Shown here: piece by piece, positions 42,909 through 50,984 of the stretch
How positions within the stretch are numbered: the first letter of the stretch is position 1
How the letters are laid out: each line of letters starts with the position of its first letter
From: Shimia biformata
Lineage (GTDB): Bacteria > Pseudomonadota > Alphaproteobacteria > Rhodobacterales > Rhodobacteraceae
Length of the DNA: 64,000 nt
Assembly: GCF_016888515.1 (NCBI RefSeq)
Contig: NZ_JAFEJK010000001.1
Coordinates: 2,389,475-2,453,474, forward strand
Reading direction: 5' to 3'
Translations under genes and position numbers: made by a program
The notes under the pieces: model-generated
Seen by the model: the letters and a program-made list of their open reading frames with translations, nothing else
Databases searched by the model: none
What the model was told of the DNA's origin: nothing

Positions 42909-43856
42909 TTATTCGGCGGCTGCCGCGATCAATGCGCCCGAGGCGTCAAAGTCTTTCTGAACGGCCATCTCCAGCTCGGCGCCCGAGATGACGACCGGGC
43001 CGCCAAAACCCTTGGTGATGAACGCGTTTGCCTTGCCGCCTTCGGTGGTCACGACCTCGGCGATGGCCGCGGCAATGGCGTCGCGCGCGGCCGGGTCCAT
43101 GTTCGGCGGGCCTGCGAAAAGAAAGGCCGTTTCATTGACGAAGCTGACACCGAAATCCGACAGCAGCGGGGCATCCGGCGAGGCTTTCAGCGGCTCGCTT
43201 CTGGCCGAAGCCAGCTCGACCATGTCACCGGCGGCCACTGCCTTGGCCTGGATCCCGGCACCAAAGCCGATGTCCATGTCGCCGGCATTCAGACCGTTCA
43301 TGACTGCCTTGCCGCCGCGCACAGAGATGATGTTGAAATCAACGCCGTTTTCCTTGCCCGTGACATAGGCCAGATCGCCCAGCATCCCGGTCATCACGCC
43401 AAAGCGGATATCTTCCCCTGCCCTGGCTGCCTCGATCACGTCGCCAAAGGTTTTCCAGCCCTTCGACGCCAGCGCCACAATCGCCATCTGCGTGCCCGCC
43501 GTCGTGGTGATCGGCGTCACATCCGTCGGCTGACCTGCCTTGGCCGCCGCCATGTTATAGCCCAGCGTCTCGGTGACGATCATGCCGATGACCGTGCCAT
43601 CGGTCGCGCCGTCCTTGAGGGTGTTGACCGCGTTCAGCCCACCCTTGCCGGTGACCTGTTCGGGAATGATCTTCCAGCCGTGACGTGCCTCAAGCTCTTC
43701 GGCGATCAGCCGCGCCTGCGTGTCGGCGCCGCCCCCGGCGGCAAAGGCGATGACCATCTTGATAGGTCCGGGTGGTGACCAGTCCGCCGCAAGGCTGGCT
43801 GTGGACACAGTCATTGCGGCAGCTGCAACAGCCGCGAATCTGAAAAACTTGTTCAT
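42909..43856 (-). CDS. tctC: Tripartite tricarboxylate transporter, periplasmic binding protein TctC
   Basis: This 315-residue Bug/TctC-family binding protein starts at ATG 43856. It has a Sec signal peptide ending SLAA at about residue 24, then IKMVIAFAAGGGADTQARLIAEEL, the usual carboxylate-binding loop, and NVVxGKGGLNAVN-like EQVTGKGGLNAVN. It captures a carboxylate for TctAB. It is the first gene of the minus-strand operon and divergent from a MarR gene, with a perfect 15-bp inverted repeat in between. Confidence 0.9.
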   Translation of the reverse strand: MNKFFRFAAVAAAAMTVSTASLAADWSPPGPIKMVIAFAAGGGADTQARLIAEELEARHGWKIIPEQVTGKGGLNAVNTLKDGATDGTVIGMIVTETLGYNMAAAKAGQPTDVTPITTTAGTQMAIVALASKGWKTFGDVIEAARAGEDIRFGVMTGMLGDLAYVTGKENGVDFNIISVRGGKAVMNGLNAGDMDIGFGAGIQAKAVAAGDMVELASARSEPLKASPDAPLLSDFGVSFVNETAFLFAGPPNMDPAARDAIAAAIAEVVTTEGGKANAFITKGFGGPVVISGAELEMAVQKDFDASGALIAAAAE

Positions 43857-43906
43857 GGTTTCCTCCCTGACGCGCAAATTCCTCAACGTCACTTGTCGCT
43901 CAATAA

Positions 43907-43942
43907 GGTGGAAAAGTCAACGTTCTTGTTGACTTTTCCACC
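43907..43942. promoter_or_regulatory. Perfect 15-bp inverted repeat between tctC and the MarR gene, candidate MarR operator
   Basis: GGTGGAAAAGTCAAC (43907-43921) and GTTGACTTTTCCACC (43928-43942) are exact inverted arms with a 6-bp spacer. Each arm contains a TTGACT hexamer that could be the -35 box of one of the two divergent promoters, so a bound dimer would block both. Confidence 0.75.
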
Positions 43943-43981
43943 AAACTGACAAAAATCCAATGGAATGAGGGATTTTGGACA

Positions 43982-44470
43982 ATGACGAATTCACCTTCCA
44001 GCGCGATTGGCCTTGGCCTGCTTCTGCCATTTCAGATCGCCCAGCTTCACTCGGCATTGAACGCGCAGGCCAAGGTAATCGTCTCGCGTTATGGCGATCT
44101 GAACCTCGCGCAGTGGCGTATTGTCCGCGTTGTTGCGCTTGGGATCGAAAACACGACCACCCCGGTGCGCAAGGCAACCGGCATCGACAAGAGTCAGTTC
44201 AGCAAGATGCTGAGTGCGCTTGAAGAAAAAGGCTATGTCGTGCTGCACCCTTATGATGACGACAAACGCCAGCATGTCATCGAACTGACCAAGAAGGCAT
44301 ACGCGGCCCATGACCGTCTTGGACCCGTACTTGACGCGCGCCAGAAACACCTAGTGGCGGGGCTTACCGAGGAAGAGCAAGCCGTTATCTACAAGGCTAT
44401 CAGGGTGATGGCCGAAGCGGCGGAAAAGACTGACTTCGACGTCCCCATTCCCAATCTGGAAGAAGAGTAG
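43982..44470 (+). CDS. MarR-family transcriptional regulator
   Basis: This 162-residue winged-helix protein has the DNA-binding region at about 45-105 (LNLAQWRIVRVVALGIENTTTPVRKATGIDKSQFSKMLSALEEKGYVVLHPYDDDKRQHVIELT), with the wing DDDKR. It starts at ATG 43982, just 40 bp after the inverted repeat at 43907-43942, which is probably its operator and autoregulatory site. It is divergent from the tctCBA-sulfatase-oxidase operon and 3 bp ahead of a further sulfatase gene, so it probably controls both. Confidence 0.9.
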   Translation: MTNSPSSAIGLGLLLPFQIAQLHSALNAQAKVIVSRYGDLNLAQWRIVRVVALGIENTTTPVRKATGIDKSQFSKMLSALEEKGYVVLHPYDDDKRQHVIELTKKAYAAHDRLGPVLDARQKHLVAGLTEEEQAVIYKAIRVMAEAAEKTDFDVPIPNLEEE

Positions 44471-44473
44471 CTG

Positions 44474-45919
44474 ATGAAGAACCCGCCCAACCTCTTGGTC
44501 ATCCTGTCAGACCAGCACCAGGCAACCGCCATGTCATGCGCTGGCCATCCGGTGGCCAGAACCCCCAATCTGGACGCGCTGGCCGCGCGGGGCACGCGGT
44601 TCACCAACGCCTACACCCCGTCGCCGATCTGCGTTCCCGCCCGCGCTGCCTTTGCCACCGGCCGATATGTGCATGACATCGCCAAATGGGACAACGCGAT
44701 GCCCTATACCGGAACACCCCGGGGATGGGGGCATGCGCTGCAGGACAAGGGCGTCCGCGTCGAATCGATCGGCAAGCTGCATTATCGCAAGGATGGTGAC
44801 GACACCGGGTTCGACATGCAGCACATCCCGATGCACGTGGCCGACGGCGTCGGGATGGTGTGGGGGTCGATCCGGCGCGAGGATGAACGGGTTTACAACA
44901 AGCACGTGCGCATGATGGGGGACGTGATCGGCCCCGGCGAAAGCAGCTATACCAAATATGACCGCGCCGTCACCGACCGCACCTGTGACTGGCTGTCCGA
45001 GACCCGCGACAGCGCCGCACCCTGGTGCCTCTATGTCGGGCTGGTGGCGCCGCATCACCCGCTGATCGCGCCGCAAGAGTTCTATGACCTCTACCCGCTG
45101 GACGCCCTGCCGCCGGACAAGCTGCGGCAACGGGACGGCTATGTCCAACACCCGTGGATCGAAAAATGCGCCGCCGCAATGGTTGCCGAAGACGGCTGGA
45201 AGGACGAAGAGGAACGCCAGGTCGCCATTGCCTCGTATTACGGGCTGACCAGCTACATGGACCACAATGTCGGTCGGATCGTGCAGGCGCTGCGCGACAG
45301 CGGCCAGTTTGACAATACGACGATCATCTATTCCAGCGACCACGGCGAGAACCTCGGGGTGCGCGATCTGTGGGGCAAGATGAACATGTACGAGGAATCC
45401 GCCGCGATCCCGCTGATCGTGGCCCCTGCCCCCTGTCTGGACGCTGCGCCCCCGCCCACCTGCGCGACCACGACCAGCCTTCTGGACGTATCCGAAACCA
45501 TCATCGACCACTTCGATGCCGACCTGCCGGGCACACGGCCGGGACAGTCGCTTTATGACATCGCCGCCGCGGATGAGGATCGCGATCGCGCGGTTTTCAG
45601 CGAATACCACGCCATTGGCGCGGTGTCGGGTGAGTTCATGCTGCGCAAGGGGGATTTCAAGCTGATCGAATATGTCGGCTTTGCCCCGGAGCTGTTCAAC
45701 CTGGCCGAAGACCCGGATGAGGCGGTCAACCTGGCCGAGGACCCCGCCCATGCCGAAGACCTGGCCCGCATGCAGGCCGAGATGCGGCGGATCTGCGACC
45801 CCGAGACCACGAACGCGCGGGCCTTTGCCGATCAGGACGCGATGATCGCGGCCTATGGCGGCAGGGACATCGCCGCCACGATGGGCGCACCCTCGGCAAC
45901 CCCGCCACCGGCCACCTGA
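44474..45919 (+). CDS. Type I sulfatase following the MarR gene, cytoplasmic
   Basis: This 481-residue sulfatase has no signal peptide (MKNPPNLLVILSDQHQATAM). The signature is C53-VPAR with AAFATGRYVHD, IGKLHYRKDG follows, and YSSDHGENLGVRDLWGKMNMYEESAAIPLIV carries the metal and Lys ligands. It differs clearly from the other three sulfatases here. It lies 3 bp after the MarR gene and 129 bp before an AbrB-type membrane protein gene. The substrate is unknown; the regulator suggests a link to the TctABC substrate. Confidence 0.88.
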   Translation: MKNPPNLLVILSDQHQATAMSCAGHPVARTPNLDALAARGTRFTNAYTPSPICVPARAAFATGRYVHDIAKWDNAMPYTGTPRGWGHALQDKGVRVESIGKLHYRKDGDDTGFDMQHIPMHVADGVGMVWGSIRREDERVYNKHVRMMGDVIGPGESSYTKYDRAVTDRTCDWLSETRDSAAPWCLYVGLVAPHHPLIAPQEFYDLYPLDALPPDKLRQRDGYVQHPWIEKCAAAMVAEDGWKDEEERQVAIASYYGLTSYMDHNVGRIVQALRDSGQFDNTTIIYSSDHGENLGVRDLWGKMNMYEESAAIPLIVAPAPCLDAAPPPTCATTTSLLDVSETIIDHFDADLPGTRPGQSLYDIAAADEDRDRAVFSEYHAIGAVSGEFMLRKGDFKLIEYVGFAPELFNLAEDPDEAVNLAEDPAHAEDLARMQAEMRRICDPETTNARAFADQDAMIAAYGGRDIAATMGAPSATPPPAT

Positions 45920-46000
45920 TACGGCGTGGGCCACATGCCGGCACATCCCGGCTGACCGATCGGGCAGCCTGCCCCTGATCCTACCGCGTCCGGACCAACC

Positions 46001-46014
46001 CCGGCTTTTGCCGG
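46001..46014 (+). other. Short hairpin between the sulfatase and AbrB-type membrane protein genes
   Basis: CCGGC and GCCGG flank a TTTT loop in the 129-bp gap. No T-tract follows, so it is not a clear terminator; it may stabilise mRNA. Confidence 0.25.
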
Positions 46015-46048
46015 TCCGGGCGCGCCTTTCCTTCCAACACGGCACCCC

Positions 46049-47116
46049 ATGAACCTGCGTATGAGACAGCCTGCCGAACTGGCCCTGCTTCTTGGAACCG
46101 GACTGTTGGGCGCGCTTGTCGCCCAAGCGGTTGGGTTGCCGATCCCGTTTCTTCTGGGCAGCCTAGTCGCAACCGCGGCGCTGGCGTTGACGCTGGCAGC
46201 ACGCACCGGCAAGGCCATGGGGTTTCCGGTCCGGCTGCGCGCCATCTTCATCGGCATGATCGGCGCGATGATCGGCACGACCTTCACCCCGGATGTGGTG
46301 TCGCTTGCCCCGGCCCTGCCGATCACCCTGAGCGCGATGGTCGCCTTCGTCCTGATGGCGCTTGGCGCGAATTACGCGATCTTCCGTCACCTCGGAGGCT
46401 ATGACCGCCCCACCGCCACCTATGCCGCCATGCCCGGCGGGTTGATCGAGTCGGTCGAGATCGGCGAACGCGCCGGTGCGGATACCGTCACGCTGTCGAT
46501 CCAACATTTCGTCCGCATCGTGCTGGTGATCGTGACCGTGCCGCTCTTGTTTCTGGCCGTCACCGGGGAAGCGGTCGGCAGCGCCGCCGGTCAGACACTT
46601 GAGACATCCGCGACCGGCTGGCTGGACTGGGCGCTGGTCGTGGTGCTGGCGCTTGCCGGGGGGATCCTTGGCAAAAGGCTGCGGCTTCCGGCCGCGGCGC
46701 TGATCGGGCCGCTGATCCTGACGGCGGGGATGCAGGCGACGGGTGTCATTGATGTCGAGGGCCCGCAGCTTCTGCTGAACGCCGCGCAGCTGGTTGTCGG
46801 CGCCAGCCTGGGCGCCCGGTTTTCCACGACCACGCCGCGCCGTCTGTTGCTGGCGCTTGGGCTGGGGGCCGTGTCGACTGCCGTGACCCTTGGAATCGCG
46901 TCGCTGATGTCGCTTGCGCTGGCGCCGCTTGTCCCGATTTCGTTCCAGACGCTGCTGATCAGTTTCTCGCCCGGCGGCGTCACCGAGATGAGCCTGATTG
47001 CCCTCAGCATCGGCGCCAGCCCGGTTCTGGTCTCGGTCCACCACCTGTTCCGCATCCTGTTCGCCGTCGCAGTGGCCGGGCTGACGGCGCGGTTCGACAC
47101 CCCGAGCGGCGACTAG
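46049..47116 (+). CDS. AbrB-family integral membrane protein, putative transporter or regulator of ammonia/organic compounds
   Basis: This 355-residue protein has about ten hydrophobic segments in two repeats: PIPFLLGSLVATAAL with FIGMIGAMIGTTFTP, and LPAAALIGPLILTAGM with LVVGASLGARFS. TYAAMPGGLIESVEIGERAGAD and SFSPGGVTEMSLIALSIGA are the matching PGG motifs of the AbrB membrane family (Pfam PF05145). It is not related to the DNA-binding AbrB of Bacillus despite the name. Members lie near carboxylate and sulfonate genes and may export products; function not proven. It is in the plus-strand run marR-sulfatase-this gene-marR. Confidence 0.82.
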   Translation: MNLRMRQPAELALLLGTGLLGALVAQAVGLPIPFLLGSLVATAALALTLAARTGKAMGFPVRLRAIFIGMIGAMIGTTFTPDVVSLAPALPITLSAMVAFVLMALGANYAIFRHLGGYDRPTATYAAMPGGLIESVEIGERAGADTVTLSIQHFVRIVLVIVTVPLLFLAVTGEAVGSAAGQTLETSATGWLDWALVVVLALAGGILGKRLRLPAAALIGPLILTAGMQATGVIDVEGPQLLLNAAQLVVGASLGARFSTTTPRRLLLALGLGAVSTAVTLGIASLMSLALAPLVPISFQTLLISFSPGGVTEMSLIALSIGASPVLVSVHHLFRILFAVAVAGLTARFDTPSGD

Positions 47117-47151
47117 CCTGTTTGCGCCCGCCGGATGGCCACGGGTCGATT

Positions 47152-47167
47152 CCGGTTGCATAACCGG
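47152..47167. promoter_or_regulatory. Inverted repeat upstream of the second MarR gene
   Basis: CCGGTT and AACCGG flank GCAT exactly. It lies 76 bp before the likely TTG start of the MarR gene. It may be an operator or a weak terminator for the membrane protein gene; no T-tract follows. Confidence 0.35.
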
Positions 47168-47242
47168 CGCGTGCCACTAGGATTCTTTGCACAAATAACC
47201 GTGTCCCGGCATGATTTTGCCCGGCATGGAAGGAGACCCGAA

Positions 47243-47710
47243 TTGCAGGAAGCGGACGAACTGGAAGCGCGGCTTGAAAAGGTCCGGGAGCTTGAAAGCA
47301 ACCTGACCTTTCAAATTGCGCTTGTGAACAGGATTCTGGAAAATCAGGTTCTGGACATCGTCTCGGGGCACGATCTGAACCTGACCGGATACCGTGTCAT
47401 GCGGGTTGCTTCGATTTTCGGGGCGATTTCGCTGTCGGACCTCAGCCGCCAGATGCTGGTTGACCGCGCACAGATCAGCCGGACTGCATCGGGCCTTGAG
47501 GCGCGCGGGCTGATTGAATACCGGCAGGATGGCACCAACAAACGCAAGAAAATGGTGACCCTGACCGCGACGGGGCGTGCGCTGATGGACGAACTGGCGC
47601 CGGCGTTTCAGGCACGCCGCCAGAAAATTGACGACGCGATCGGCGAAGATGCGAAACCGGGCTTGTGGCAAGCCATCCACAACCTGTCAGCGATGCGGCC
47701 GCGCGACTGA
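47243..47710 (+). CDS. MarR-family transcriptional regulator (second)
   Basis: This MarR-type winged-helix protein of about 155 residues has its DNA-binding region in LNLTGYRVMRVASIFGAISLSDLSRQMLVDRAQISRTASGLEARGLIEYRQDGTNKRKKMVTLT. The TTG at 47243 is chosen because AAGGAG lies 8 bases upstream and the length then equals the other MarR protein; the frame is open to 47135 but gives an odd N terminus. It is related in layout to the regulator at 43982 and may respond to a similar acid. It faces a convergent metallo-hydrolase gene 30 bp away. Confidence 0.8.
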   Translation: MQEADELEARLEKVRELESNLTFQIALVNRILENQVLDIVSGHDLNLTGYRVMRVASIFGAISLSDLSRQMLVDRAQISRTASGLEARGLIEYRQDGTNKRKKMVTLTATGRALMDELAPAFQARRQKIDDAIGEDAKPGLWQAIHNLSAMRPRD

Positions 47711-47740
47711 CACGCGACCGCCCTGCCCCGGCACATGCTG

Positions 47741-48589
47741 TCAGAGGTCAAACGTCATCAGGTCTTCGCCGATGACGATATCACCTTTGTAAATTTCGGA
47801 CATTTCCGCCTTGATCTGGTCGTGCATGCCCTCGGCATCCATGTGGGGCCGGAAATGGGTGAGAATGACGGTTTTTACATTTGCCGCCGCCGCCGTTGCC
47901 GCCACTTCCTTGTGCCCCGACGATCCCCAGAGCCATTCCGGTCCACGGGCCTCCTGGCTGAGGTTGAAGCACATATGGATCAGGATGTCGGCATCCCTGG
48001 ACAGTTCGGTCAAGGCATCGCAAGGCCCGCTATCGCCTGAATAGACGACGGATTTCCCTGCTGAATCAACCCGATACCCCATACAGGTCAGGAAGGGTTG
48101 CGCATGTGGCACTTTGCATGACCGCAGGGTCCAGCCCTCGCCCTGAACGGAATATCCGGGTTGCTCCTCGACAACCTTGGGCGCCGGCCAGGGCCGCGGC
48201 AGGGAACCGCCGCGCTCAAGCCAGATTTCCTTGGACGGCTCATGTTCCGTGCGGGCGGTGAGATCGGCGAAATAGGCACCGTCCCTGCCAAACAGACGCT
48301 CGGTGATAGTGCCGATGGGCGCGGGTCCGTGGACCGGAAGTTCGCCCCTGCCATCATCCCAGCGGGCATGCACCAGGCGGGCGTAGTCCATCATGTGGTC
48401 GGTGTGCAGATGCGAAAAGAACAGCCGGTCGATGTCAGTCGGCTTGTATCCGGCCTCTAGCATCCGGCCAAAACTTCCGCCGCCACAGTCGAACTGGATG
48501 GTTTCCCCGCCCAGATCGACAAGGTAACCCGACGAGGCACGCCGCAGATATGATTCAGGCGAGCCCGTTCCAAGCAACGTCAACCGCAT
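47741..48589 (-). CDS. Metallo-beta-lactamase-fold hydrolase (RNase Z-like/lactonase-like)
   Basis: This 282-residue cytoplasmic protein begins MRLTLLGTGSPESYLRRASSGYLVD, as in the RNase Z-like branch. HLHTDHMMDY (HxHxDH) is the dinuclear zinc motif, YSGDSGPCDAL and LTHFRPHMD supply the bridging Asp and last His. Members of this branch cleave esters, lactones or phosphodiesters. Here a lactonase or arylsulfate-type role would fit the island, but the substrate is not known. The ATG at 48589 is used because homology begins there. Confidence 0.85.
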   Translation of the reverse strand: MRLTLLGTGSPESYLRRASSGYLVDLGGETIQFDCGGGSFGRMLEAGYKPTDIDRLFFSHLHTDHMMDYARLVHARWDDGRGELPVHGPAPIGTITERLFGRDGAYFADLTARTEHEPSKEIWLERGGSLPRPWPAPKVVEEQPGYSVQGEGWTLRSCKVPHAQPFLTCMGYRVDSAGKSVVYSGDSGPCDALTELSRDADILIHMCFNLSQEARGPEWLWGSSGHKEVAATAAAANVKTVILTHFRPHMDAEGMHDQIKAEMSEIYKGDIVIGEDLMTFDL

Positions 48590-48773
48590 GATTTTTCCTC
48601 TCTTTTCTCCGCCGCACGCCGACCGGGGCACGGGCAACAACAAGACGTCACGCCTGCGCATGGTCCGCGATACGAGACACACCCGTCACAATCTGCATTT
48701 ATCGTGTGATTGTCAACATTATACTTGCAGAAACACGCTAACAGAAGGCCGCCCCAACAAGCGGCGACACACG

Positions 48774-48801
48774 TTGATTTCCAACCGCAGACTAGTATAC
48801 T
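48774..48801 (+). promoter_or_regulatory. Probable promoter of the third GntR gene, overlapped by its palindrome
   Basis: TTGATT (48774-48779) and TATACT (48796-48801) are spaced 16 bp, a good sigma-70 pair. The -10 box lies inside the TAGTATACTA palindrome (48793-48802), which would allow autorepression. Confidence 0.6.
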
Positions 48802-48802
48802 A
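48793..48802. promoter_or_regulatory. TAGTATACTA palindrome, regulon site 1 of 3
   Basis: A perfect 10-bp palindrome 31 bp before the GntR start at 48834, within ACTAGTATACTAAA. The same core recurs at 49718 and 59037. Confidence 0.7.
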
Positions 48803-48833
48803 AACTCAAGCCTGATTACAGAAAGCCGCACGC

Positions 48834-49544
48834 ATGGACGATATGAGACCACCAATCGAACTGGGCAACCGCCGGACCAGTGTCCAGTCGATCTTCGAGT
48901 TTCTTCGGGATGAGATCGTCAATTTGCGCTTGCTGCCCGGCACAAAAATCTCGGAAGCCGAGGTTGCAAGGCAGTTTGGCGTATCCAGACAACCCGTGCG
49001 GGATGCGTTTACCCGACTTGAGAACATTGACCTGCTTCTGATCCGGCCACAGAAGGCAACGGAAGTCAGGCTGTTTTCGACCGAAGATATCACCCGTGCG
49101 CGCTTTATTCGCTCGGCCCTGGAAGTCGAGGTTCTGCGGCGCGCCGCCAAAATGTGGGACGAGAAGGACAAAGCGCGGCTGGACGCTATCATCAAACAGC
49201 AAGAAGCGGCAATTGAGGCCAAGAACTCAAGAAAATTCAACAAGCTGGACCATGAATTTCACGAGACCCTGTGCCGGGTGGGACGCGCCGAGTTTGTCAT
49301 TTCAGCGATTGAGGAAAACAAGTCCAAAGTGGCCCGGCTGTGCCGCCTGAGCCTTGCGACCGACGACGAGTCACAAGAGCTTCAGCGTCTGCGCGACGTC
49401 CTGCGCGATCACAAGGAAATCCTTGAACGCCTATATGCCCGCGACCCGGAAGGCGCGGCTGCAGTTGGCAAACGGCACCTGTCGCGTCTGGACGACACCA
49501 TCAAGGCCCTGCGCGAAAGCCATTCGCATTTCTTCGAGGACTGA
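48834..49544 (+). CDS. GntR-family (FCD type) regulator of the oligo-uronide locus
   Basis: This 236-residue regulator has a winged helix-turn-helix at about 17-85 (SIFEFLRDEIVNLRLLPGTKISEAEVARQFGVSRQPVRDAFTRLENIDLL) and an FCD domain with KLDHEFHETLCRVGRAEF and DHKEILERLYARDPEGAAAV, carrying the His and Asp ligands of the metal/effector site. It leads the oligo-uronide region. The palindrome TAGTATACTA at its own promoter, at kdgF and at the importer/dehydratase divergon make it the likely regulator of all these genes, with a uronate derivative as inducer. Confidence 0.9.
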   Translation: MDDMRPPIELGNRRTSVQSIFEFLRDEIVNLRLLPGTKISEAEVARQFGVSRQPVRDAFTRLENIDLLLIRPQKATEVRLFSTEDITRARFIRSALEVEVLRRAAKMWDEKDKARLDAIIKQQEAAIEAKNSRKFNKLDHEFHETLCRVGRAEFVISAIEENKSKVARLCRLSLATDDESQELQRLRDVLRDHKEILERLYARDPEGAAAVGKRHLSRLDDTIKALRESHSHFFED

Positions 49545-49715
49545 ACGGCAACGCAGGCCGCCATCGCGCCTTGCAGGGTGAAGACACTACACTGCCCCCC
49601 TCATAAAAGTCTGGAGCCCGATCGTTTGCCCATCTGCCTGAATGCGGCGGGCGGGACCAACGCTGTGCCCGCAGTCGCGGCCATGCCAGTTTCTGTTCGG
49701 GCTTTTCTTCTGCAC

Positions 49716-49737
49716 ACTAGTATACTATCATACTAGT
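49716..49737. promoter_or_regulatory. TAGTATACTA palindrome plus extended inverted repeat, regulon site 2 of 3
   Basis: TAGTATACTA lies at 49718-49727. In addition ACTAGTAT (49716-49723) and ATACTAGT (49730-49737) form an exact 8-bp inverted repeat with a 6-bp spacer, giving two overlapping dyads. It is about 100 bp upstream of kdgF. Confidence 0.7.
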
Positions 49738-49835
49738 CGCACACGAGATCATCCAAACCTCTCAATTCCTGTGCCTGCACACGCCGCTTTGACGCGGTGC
49801 CTGACACATGACCAACGCAAGAAAGGATCAACACC

Positions 49836-50147
49836 TTGACTAAATTCCAGATTGTCGACACCGGCCCGGCGGTCACTCGACAGGTCCTGGCTGACCACCC
49901 TGACCTGATGGTTGTCGCCTTCCGGTTTGCCGAAGAAGGCGCCGAAGGCACGCTGCACAGCCATCCGCACGTGCAATCCACCTATGTCGAAAGCGGTCGC
50001 TTCCGCTTTACCGTGGGCGACCGGGTGACCGAAGTGTCAGCCGGCGACAGTTTCGTAATCCCGTCCGAAGCCGTCCATGGCTGCGTCTGCCTGGAACCGG
50101 GCACGCTGGTGGATTGCTTTACCCCCCGTCGCGACGATTTTCTCTGA
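49836..50147 (+). CDS. kdgF: Cupin, KdgF-like unsaturated uronate linearising protein
   Basis: This 103-residue single-domain cupin starts with TTG at 49836 behind AAAGGATC. The metal motif HSHPHVQSTYVESGRFRF and the second-half GDSFVIPSEAVHG with its His fit KdgF, as does the C-terminal CFTPRRDDFL. KdgF converts 4,5-unsaturated uronate monomers released by lyases to the open-chain keto form. It is the first gene of the operon kdgF-kduI-kduD, which supplies the next two steps, so the call is strengthened by context. Confidence 0.82.
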   Translation: MTKFQIVDTGPAVTRQVLADHPDLMVVAFRFAEEGAEGTLHSHPHVQSTYVESGRFRFTVGDRVTEVSAGDSFVIPSEAVHGCVCLEPGTLVDCFTPRRDDFL

Positions 50148-50159
50148 AAGGCCACTCAA

Positions 50160-50984
50160 ATGTTGAACGTCAAATCGCTTTACGCCGTAGGCCCGGTGGA
50201 AACCAAGGCTATGGACACCACGCAGTTGCGTGACAATTTCCACGTTTCAGGACTGTTCGAAGCAGGCTGCATAAACCTGACCTACACGCATTACGACCGC
50301 ATGATCGTGGGCGGAGTCGTGCCGGACGGAAAGGACCTGGTGCTGGATGAGGTTAAAGAGGCCGGGACCGCTTCGATCCTCGACCGGCGCGAAATGGGCA
50401 TACTGAACATTGGCGAACCCGCTTTGGTGTCCGCTGGCGGCGAAAGCCATACGCTCGGGCGCGGCGACATTCTCTATCTGGGCATGGGGGCCGGTCCGAT
50501 CACTTTTGGCGGCAATGGGCGGTTCTATCTTGTGTCGACCCCGGCGCATCGGGCCCTGCCCAGCCGGTTGGTGTCCCTGAAGGATGCGGCAAGCCTTTAT
50601 CTGGGGTCCGCCGAAACCGCCAACGAGCGCACAATCTACATGTTCATCCATCCGGAAGTGATGGAAAGCTGCCAGTTGGTCATGGGCTATACCATGTTCC
50701 ACGGCGGATCGGTCTGGAACACCATGCCAGCACATCTGCATGACCGCCGCATGGAGGCCTATCTCTATTTCGACCTGTCCGAAGATAACCGCGTGTTCCA
50801 TTTCATGGGGCAACCCCAGGAAACACGGCATATCGTGATGAAGAACGAAGAGGCCGTCGTCTCTCCGCCCTGGTCGATCCATTGTGGCGCGGGCACGGGC
50901 AGCTATACGTTCTGCTGGGCCATGGGTGGCGACAATGTCGACTACAAGGATGTCGACCCGGTCGCGATGGAGGACCTGCGATGA
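50160..50984 (+). CDS. kduI: 5-dehydro-4-deoxy-D-glucuronate isomerase
   Basis: This 274-residue bicupin has the zinc ligands H192, H194 and E199 in AHLHDRRMEAYLYFDL, with H241 in SIHCGAGTGSYTFCW. The full-length family patterns MIVGGVVP, ILDRREMGILNIG and MGYTMFHGGSVWNTMPAH are present. It isomerises 4-deoxy-5-hexosulose uronate to 3-deoxy-2,5-hexodiulosonate. It lies between kdgF (12 bp) and kduD (4-bp overlap). Confidence 0.96.
   Translation: MLNVKSLYAVGPVETKAMDTTQLRDNFHVSGLFEAGCINLTYTHYDRMIVGGVVPDGKDLVLDEVKEAGTASILDRREMGILNIGEPALVSAGGESHTLGRGDILYLGMGAGPITFGGNGRFYLVSTPAHRALPSRLVSLKDAASLYLGSAETANERTIYMFIHPEVMESCQLVMGYTMFHGGSVWNTMPAHLHDRRMEAYLYFDLSEDNRVFHFMGQPQETRHIVMKNEEAVVSPPWSIHCGAGTGSYTFCWAMGGDNVDYKDVDPVAMEDLR

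Noticed and set aside
46049-47116. Annotation as an AbrB DNA-binding regulator
   Set aside because: The protein is an integral membrane protein with repeated PGG motifs; the shared name with Bacillus AbrB is misleading.
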